Shown piece after piece: positions 57,601-64,000 of a DNA stretch of 64,000 bases. Position numbers and translations under genes: made by a program. The notes beneath the pieces are model-generated. The model saw only the letters and a list, made by a program, of their open reading frames with translations, was not told the DNA's origin and ran no database searches. The DNA is from Ophioderma brevispina. Lineage: Eukaryota; Echinodermata; Ophiuroidea; Amphilepidida; Ophiodermatidae. The stretch covers positions 51,580-115,579 of the forward strand of contig JAMKCH010058139.1 in the NCBI GenBank assembly GCA_023653785.1, read 5' to 3'. Every line of letters begins with the position of its first letter. Position 1 is the stretch's first letter.

Positions 57601-60600
57601 TCTTTTCCCTTGCAAACACTCCCACTTTCCCAAACGTCACCCACTCGACACCTGTCACAGCCACGTCCACCCAGCACGTCCACTTTTTACACTAACTGTG
57701 TCGGCTCACAATTCACAGACTTCTCTTACAACTTTGCATATGCATGGTTCACTGTTAGATGGTGATGAACTAACTTTCACATCAAAATTTATGCATTGGG
57801 CGCCTAACGAGGCTTGTTTCCAATTTCTTTGGGACAACCCTCATTTACCGCTGAAGTTATGGTTTATCATTTTGATATCAGATGAACTCTCAATATTTTT
57901 TCTCATTGTCGTCCTGAATTTAGCCTCCAAATCCATATTCATTCAAGTTCGACAAAAAACCGCTGTTTTCAGTGGTTTACCATCACAAGGGTCCTTGCAA
58001 TATGCATTAGTGCTTTGTACCATCAAAACCATCAGTTTGTTTCCACAATACGTGGTGGGGATGTATCAAGTGCCAGCCCTCATATGAAGTAAGACCACAA
58101 TTGCTACTTGTCGTAAAAATCCGCCATTGATTACTCCTGCACAACCTCTTCCCAATTACACCAAATTATTCAAAACTTACTGAACTACCATTCTGCGTTG
58201 TTTTGGGTGAAAGGCACTCCAGCAAAGGCTGTTCCGATACTGAATCTCTTAAAATAAGATTCTATTATGGTTTTACTCTTGCACTCCTTTCATCTTCAAA
58301 GAAATCCATTAAAGGCATTTTTTCAAATTACAAAAATGCTTAGTATTAACAGGTCAGTATACGCACACTCACTCATAACACACATAACATTTGTATTGAA
58401 CATCTAAGGTACATTTGGAATCCACTCAATTCTGACATGTTTTACATTGATTCTATGAATCAATTTTTAGAGTTACTAATGAACAGAGGACTGTATAACC
58501 TACCTGTCTATCATGTCTGCGCTTAATGCTAGGTTCAAGTCTATCTTGACTTAATATGTCACATTAATAAGTCTGGTAACATCTCTGTTCTCTATGGTGT
58601 GCCTGGCATTTGTAGTAAGAGTTCTGGAATTTTCTATTGTTTCTTCTCTGTATGGTATAATGACGTATTTATATTGGTAATTTTATCTTCAAAGTTTTGC
58701 TTATTATAGTTTATCATCTGTACACTATTTCTCAAGTTACCCAATTTCCAACAGATTATGTAACTGCTCTGCAACACTTTCCGCCATGCAATTTTTATTA
58801 TTACATCACACCTTAATAAATATTCAGAGATAATGGCCTAGTCCTTACCATTTCATTGTTAATTTGCCTGGACACAGGATGATAAATTGAGCTATCTGTG
58901 ATATTGCAGAGCTATTTCCGTGCGGGTATTTTTTACTACTTCTTATCAATCAAGCCCAGTACCCACCATAAGGCAAACGTTATCCATGTCACGCAATTTA
59001 GTTAATACGGTTTCTTCCAAGAAGAAGGACTTGCCCGTTGTTCACAAACAAGCAACCAATGGCCGCCATGCCAGTAGTCGTCAGCGTCTGACAGACGACG
59101 AAATTGCTGCTTCAATACAAAATAAGATGCACAAACACGCGATTTGTCGTTCCGGAAGCCAGTGAACATCTTTCAGACACTGTACGGAAAAAGGAGTTCT
59201 CTCGCGGAAGCGAGCGCTAAAGTTGTGCTGAATTGGACGAGTTGTCATGGGACGATATTTACGCCGCAAGGTCTCGTACACGGATGCGATTTCTGTGCAC
59301 AAAGAAAAGCTTACAGTCAATACGACTATGGTCTCCAAAGGCACTTTGAAACCAATAAAGTTTTACATCGTCAAGATAAAGAGTTTACGCACTCACTAAG
59401 CACTGATCTACAATAGTCATGTTGGTGAAGCTAAAGCAGTGGGAAAAGCGAGTGTACAAACACAAGAAAGTGATTTCCCCCTGACGACATGGCCAAGATT
59501 TTCGTCTAATGCACTTGATCAATCAACGCAGCACGGGCTGCAAAACAAAGTCTTCATAGACTACATGGCTCTAACTTTGCCACAGGTGTCGGGAACACCT
59601 GCGCCAAATTACAAAAGAAACGATCAAAGTTTGTACCGACCCTAGTGGATTGAGGTATGTTGAGTTAAGGTAGACCCAAATTGACCAAAACTAACGTGGG
59701 GAAGGGATGAAGGCCCTGACAGGTGTATTGATAGGTATGAAATAACTCCCAATAATCCTGACATTGCCCTGTACACCTTTGAAAAGTATGTTGCTGCTCT
59801 TCCAATCACCCAAACTGATGCTTTCTGGCACGCCCCCCAAGCTGCGGGGAAGGGATGAGGTGTGGTATGAACAACATCAACATGCCATTTGGCTAACACA
59901 CACTCTCAAATCAAAACCAAGGACATCGCACTGAAGCAGAATTGTTCGTACCCCACCGTACCCAACGAATCACTGCTCTCGTGCAACTAGTATTACCTGT
60001 CTAAGACTCCGAGGTATTTGAGCACGGACATATGCCTTCAGGTCATAGCAGAAGCCAGCATTCGATGCTACTCCAATACTATTTGACGAGAAGAAGAAAG
60101 AACATTGAGTGCCACAATCTCAACATAAGCCATCGTCTGTGGCCTAATTGAACGCGTCAGTTGACATGGATCAGCCATCCTCTTCCACAGGCCTCTTCAA
60201 CTGATGTTTCCTGTTAAAGTCTGGTTGCCGCCTTCTTTTGAACCATCCCCACAAAACCCGTACACTTCTCCAGAGCACTCTTCCATCATTTGATTGACTT
60301 TGAAGGGGAATTGTTGTTGACATCTTCCACAGGAGGATCTGGTGTTAAAGGATCTCACAATTTCTCCTGTTGGCATTGTGGAGGCGAGGTGAGTCTGGAT
60401 TTGGGCCTAAGCAAATCAGCTCCAGGTCCAAAATAATTAAAACGTCAATTTTTAATAATTGCAACGTTGCAAGTCACCAGAGAATGACAAAGAAAAAAAG
60501 AAAAAAAAAAAAAACTGTAAAGATGTTCAACTGTTAATGTTTGCATTTTTTTGGACAAGGTGTTTATTAGGATTTTATTTGGAATTACTTCAAAGAGCAC

Positions 60601-61491
60601 AAGTTTTTAGAACATTGAACTGTGATTGTTTGCTTTTTGTGAAAACTGGATAATGAGTGAACATGGATTTATTAACAAGAATGGGAAGTTTGGGCACGTA
60701 GAGAGAAATTCACAAGCAGGAAAGTGGTAAGTTACATTTTCTTATGCCAATTATCTCATAAATATTATAAGGTGTAATAAAAACAAACTAATACATGCTA
60801 TGTCGGGGAATGTGCAACTATTTTCCCCTCGGTACTGGATAAAGGCAACCACCCCTCACCTTCGGGTTCGGGGTGGGAGGCATGTAGCAGTACCTCGGGG
60901 GGGGAAAAATAAGGATTGCACGATTTCCTCCACCATGTAGTATTTGTATACCCTGCCACCTGACTATTGCAGTACTGTGATGCAAATCTATGTGATTATC
61001 GTATATAAAAAACAATATTACTGCCTATATTGTGCATAGTGAAATATACTCACTTGGGCAATTTTGGATTTTCCATTTCATGAGCCGCCCACCAAAAGTT
61101 GTCCTTGATAATTTTACTATTTGGGGGCCACTAGGCATCATTCCATATTTGTATTCTTATATCACTGTACATAGGCTCATAGGTTCACAACTTAACAGTG
61201 GCTTCAAAACCATGTTTCATTGTTTAAAACAAAAGAACACAGTTTCATCCAGAAAGAACCAGACACAACCGGCGAGCAAACTTTAGTAGAGTGTTGAAGA
61301 ATGATGACTCTGTGACATTATTTGTACATTTACTCCTGTTTCAATGTATAAATCTCATGGGGTTGGGAATGGGCATGGATTTTTTGTACTTCAGAAATGT
61401 TAATTTACAAACAAAAACACAAAACAATACATATACTCACACTCTATTTAGTCTCTCTGTAGTAGAAAAATAAACCACATCCCAACAAGAC
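57601..61491. other. Mostly unassigned sequence
   Basis: Adjacent frames at 58920-59165, 59144-59416 and 59439-59645 (plus) have a more balanced composition than their surroundings and could be a decayed transposon gene, but no motif was recognised. A hairpin element is at 60812-60921. The remainder shows nothing supportable. Confidence 0.35.
60812..60921. repeat. Hairpin element with CCCCTCGGTACTG arms
   Basis: GTGCAACTATTTTCCCCTC with GGTACTG on the left pairs with CAGTACCTCGGGG and AATAAGGATTGCAC on the right, around CACCTTCGGGTTCGGGGTG in the centre. About 110 bp in total. Confidence 0.7.
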
Positions 61492-61615
61492 CTTGATTTC
61501 TATACAGATGGTTTATCTTGTCAATTGAGCGAATCTTGACATTGTCTGTGTCTTTGAGTCAACCCCATATGAGGGTATCCCCAGTCGTACAGTATTCCTG
61601 GATCTCTTCTAGATC
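61492..61615 (-). CDS. Unrecognised gene, exon with an in-frame TGA
   Basis: The minus-strand acceptor is strong (long pyrimidine stretch ending GTGTGCTCAG before 61615). In the phase left by the exon at 63062-63199 it reads DLEEIQEYCTTGDTLIWG, then TGA (61559-61561), then LKDTDNVKIRSIDKINHLYR to a weak donor GTCTTG at 61491. Protein-like sequence continues in the same frame on both sides of the stop. The TGA may therefore be a recent nonsense change (CGA to TGA is the simplest route), a sequencing error, or a recoded codon. The family was not recognised and no selenocysteine element was identified. Confidence 0.55.
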
Positions 61616-61919
61616 CTGAGCACACAACAATACAATCAGAACAGAAACAACCCGAGTATTAAACTTGAGGTCACACTGGATTAGCCTACAACATTGCTGT
61701 TTGACCCTATGCACATTTTGTATTTTAAAAACACTTTTCTTGTTGCAGAGGCAACAGGACTCTCACAATTGTTATAAGTACAATGTAGGGGCATGCACGG
61801 CTCCTGTCAAAATGATGATTTTTTTTTTAATGTCTTTCTATGTTGACGCCAAAATTAAACCTTGATTGTTGAATGTTGATTGCATGCTGCAAATTGGAGT
61901 ATAGCACAGACTGCAATAT

Positions 61920-62222
61920 AAGTAGATGCCGAATGCCAGCACAAAAGCGGTAACCTTCTTTTGCCGCAGTGCGTACTCATTTCCATAGCGTGGTGTACCA
62001 ATTTATTCATATATTCCCTGATTTCCATACTCTGGGTACCAATTTATTCAGACTATTCACTGTTGCATAGAAACTATGTTTACCGTTTCCAGGCCACAGG
62101 TACGGCACATGCGCGTGCATGTGCGAGTTTTGAATGAATGACCGTAATGAATATTTATCATTTTCAAAACATGGTTACGGTGGCTGCCTATTCTTCAACG
62201 CGGGCGTACGGCATCTACCTTT
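61920..62222. mobile_element. MITE related to 25760-26083, copy 2
   Basis: Inverted relative to copy 1. Ends AGTAGATGCCGAATGCC and GGGCGTACGGCATCTACC pair. The interior shares CCATAGCGTGGTGTACCAAT and CCGTTTCCAGGCCACAGGTA with the complement of copy 1. It lies between the exons of the minus-strand gene, so it is intronic if that gene model is right. Confidence 0.7.
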
Positions 62223-63061
62223 ATTAATATCCATGAAGTATAGATACTTTGTATCTACACTCCACTTGACATGACATCAGATACAGCTTTCCAGGTTTGG
62301 TTCTGTTTCCAACTGTATTACTAGAGCATTCAGGAAATGTGGATCTGGTGGGTTTCTTTTATTCAAATGAACCACAGTCAAAATTGGAAGATTGGAATAC
62401 AGGGCAAAAAAACCCTGTGTTTATCACAAAAATCACCAGTGAGCCAGCACTATAACATATAATGCTTACTTTGTACACTTTCAGCTTATTGTTCAATTAC
62501 AGCAGGTGTACAATATGAGCTCAAAACATTCAGTTGTTGATTTTATTAATACAACACAGACACACCCCCACACCCACACACCAACAACAGAAAGAAAAAA
62601 ATTAAACTAAGTCAGGACATATTCAATTGCTACTATCTTCCACTCAAATTGACATAACCCAAGATTAAACTATGTAAAGAACAAAGAGATATTGACCAAT
62701 TTATGTATTCAATCACTTGTAGCTTCTTCTGCCTTCAACCACTTTTTACCTAAAACTTAACCAATGTTTTATCACAAGGATGTCACCTTGAGTCCCGCAG
62801 CCCACAAGTCTCTCCCTACTTAATTCTGGTCCTTTAGGGAGCAAGTACGCTCCAATATCACACACAGTTATATCACACACATATGAAGCTGTTGAAATAA
62901 AGGCAGAAGACTTATCCCGTTTGCCACTACTGCACAACTGTTTAACATGTTAGACATTCTCATGTTTCAGTCTAGTTTAAATGCCCCTTTTGCAACATCC
63001 AAGAAAACATTCGAGTTTAACTTTGTTAAAATTCAGAATTACTTTGTCACTTGGTTCTTAC
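62223..63061. other. Intron of the unrecognised minus-strand gene
   Basis: Contains one exon-like segment (62787-62888, minus) with good splice sites but an incompatible phase; see the rejected items. A C/A-rich patch lies at 62560-62600. Confidence 0.4.
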
Positions 63062-63199
63062 CATCTCTGTAGCACCTTCATCCTGTTGGTATAGCTGAGA
63101 TGATCTTCTTCTCAAATTCTCAAAGAGACACTGACCACCTACAGCACTTTGGTAGGAAGACTTGACTGAATCACTACACGCCTCTGGGAACGAGGAATC
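63062..63199 (-). CDS. Unrecognised gene, upstream exon
   Basis: A 138-nt minus-strand exon (46 codons, phase 0 at both ends) between acceptor TTCCTGTCAG and donor GTAAGA. It encodes DSSFPEACSDSVKSSYQSAV and ends RRRSSQLYQQDEGATEM. Only this frame is open; the other two contain stops, which supports real coding sequence. Ser-rich and charged, so probably a disordered region next to the DLEEIQ helix of the next exon. Upstream exons would lie beyond 63200 or outside the window. The protein family is unknown to me. Confidence 0.65.
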
Positions 63200-63434
63200 C
63201 TGACAGGAAGCAATCAACATTAATTATGCTAATCACAGTTTCCCAACCTTTGTCCATTTTTAAATGATTACATTTTTTTTATTTTTGACATTTTACAACA
63301 CTTTCTCCCTGCACTTGTTACTCGTTATTGGCACCCAAATCTTGATCTAATTGTCCCCAACGCATATAAAATTTAACGATATGATACATTGACCAGAAGC
63401 ACCTTTTCCTTTAATTATGTTTTCTACTTTTTGT

Positions 63435-64000
63435 CTCGCCTGAACTTTGTTCGGCAGAGACTTAGTTTTTTATCACTTTTCTGTCTGTCCTCTGTCTGTC
63501 ATGCTGTCTGTCTGCCCGCGTCCATGTTCAAGTGCTTGTGTACGATTTATCTGGGTTTCCGTAGTGCTACTTGATGTAACTTGGAGAAAGAAGTGGAGGT
63601 CGCATGATTTCTCGACCTGATTGATTTTGGGCGTAAAATATGCTATAAGTTATCCATTTGCAAATTTACGAAATTTTCCCGCAAGGCTTGTGTACCAGTT
63701 TTTTCTTGATTCCGTAAGGTCGTTATAATGATTACTGTGAAGGGAGTCGAGCCTGGAGAGTCCTCGAACTGATTAGATTTCGGGCGTATTTCGGGCAAAT
63801 TAAATATGCAATGAGGCTAATTAATATACACAAATCAGGCGTAATTGCTATATTTTGGAAACGGTAATATCGTATACATGAAAATTCCATCACTGCATGA
63901 AAACCCATAATGTGCGCTCTTTTTTACAATTTGAAATGTGTATATATTCGGCTTAGGTATGTCAATGAGCTAGTAATATGCGTAATTATTATTATCTGAA
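63435..64000. repeat. Internally duplicated interspersed repeat, copy 2 of 2 (runs off the window)
   Basis: Direct match to 53510-54140, with the same internal duplication: CCGTAGTGCTACTTGATGTA and CCGTAAGGTCGTTATAATGA, each before a CGACCTGATTG- or CGAACTGATTAG-type block. It reaches the window end, so its right boundary is not seen. Confidence 0.8.

Noticed and set aside
57048..58087. Plus-strand frames of 136 to 251 codons rich in Ser, Pro, His and Thr.
   Set aside because: They are antisense to a decayed LINE fragment (57290-57600) and to C-rich sequence; no domain or start context supports them.
62787..62888. Exon-like segment on the minus strand (product DIGAYLLPKGPELSRERLVG) with a good acceptor TTTCAACAG and donor GTGACA.
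   Set aside because: The open frame needs two bases from the previous exon, but the exon at 63062-63199 ends in phase 0 and would then hit TAA. The exon at 61492-61615 joins without it. It could be an alternative or unrelated exon; not called.
1..64000. Prokaryotic-type systems (CRISPR arrays, operons, defence islands).
   Set aside because: Spliced animal genes and eukaryotic transposons dominate; no regularly spaced identical repeats with unique spacers were seen.

Overview
This is a eukaryotic, intron-bearing, AT-rich and very transposon-dense genomic window from an animal. Two conserved metazoan genes can be read: the amino-terminal half of the nucleoporin NUP133 on the minus strand (exons between 11854 and 16515) and a complete three-exon ZNRD2 (SSSCA1/p27 family) gene on the plus strand (38367-40386). 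A third, unrecognised spliced gene is supported on the minus strand at the right edge (63062-63199 and 61492-61615). Both named genes look like their vertebrate homologues. The repeat load (Kolobok-like TTAA elements, hAT, mariner, Ty3/gypsy, CR1/L2-like LINE, tRNA-derived SINE) would fit a marine invertebrate deuterostome such as an echinoderm or hemichordate, but the species cannot be fixed from sequence alone. There are no operons, CRISPR arrays or rRNA genes, and only tRNA-like relics.

Layout. 1-11850: repeats only, including a hAT element (825-1873) and two inverted copies of one unclassified repeat (3953-5225 and 9995-11096). One copy holds a THAP-fragment TTAA element, the other a mariner, and each serves as the empty site for the other's insertion. 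11854-16515: NUP133, with TTAA MITEs and hairpin elements in its introns. 16600-28400: a mosaic of MITEs, a tRNA-like palindromic element, a SINE and LINE nest, a fold-back element and low-complexity DNA. 28422-37766: two copies of a CCGGG-rich terminal-inverted-repeat transposon, one split by a decayed Ty3/gypsy element (about 28544-33803). 37767-40700: ZNRD2 with its poly(A) signal. 41900-49860: more MITEs, a long-TIR element and a three-level nest (46455-48615). 49860-64000: mostly unassigned sequence with a second copy of the THAP-type element (51327-52096), a G-rich tract (54184-54716), a LINE relic and the unknown minus-strand gene.

The genes do not act together. NUP133 encodes a scaffold subunit of the nuclear pore Y complex and ZNRD2 a small zinc-ribbon protein; they are simply neighbours. 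The most informative content is transposon archaeology: target-site duplications are visible for eight or more insertions, and three insertions can be checked against related unoccupied copies within the same window.
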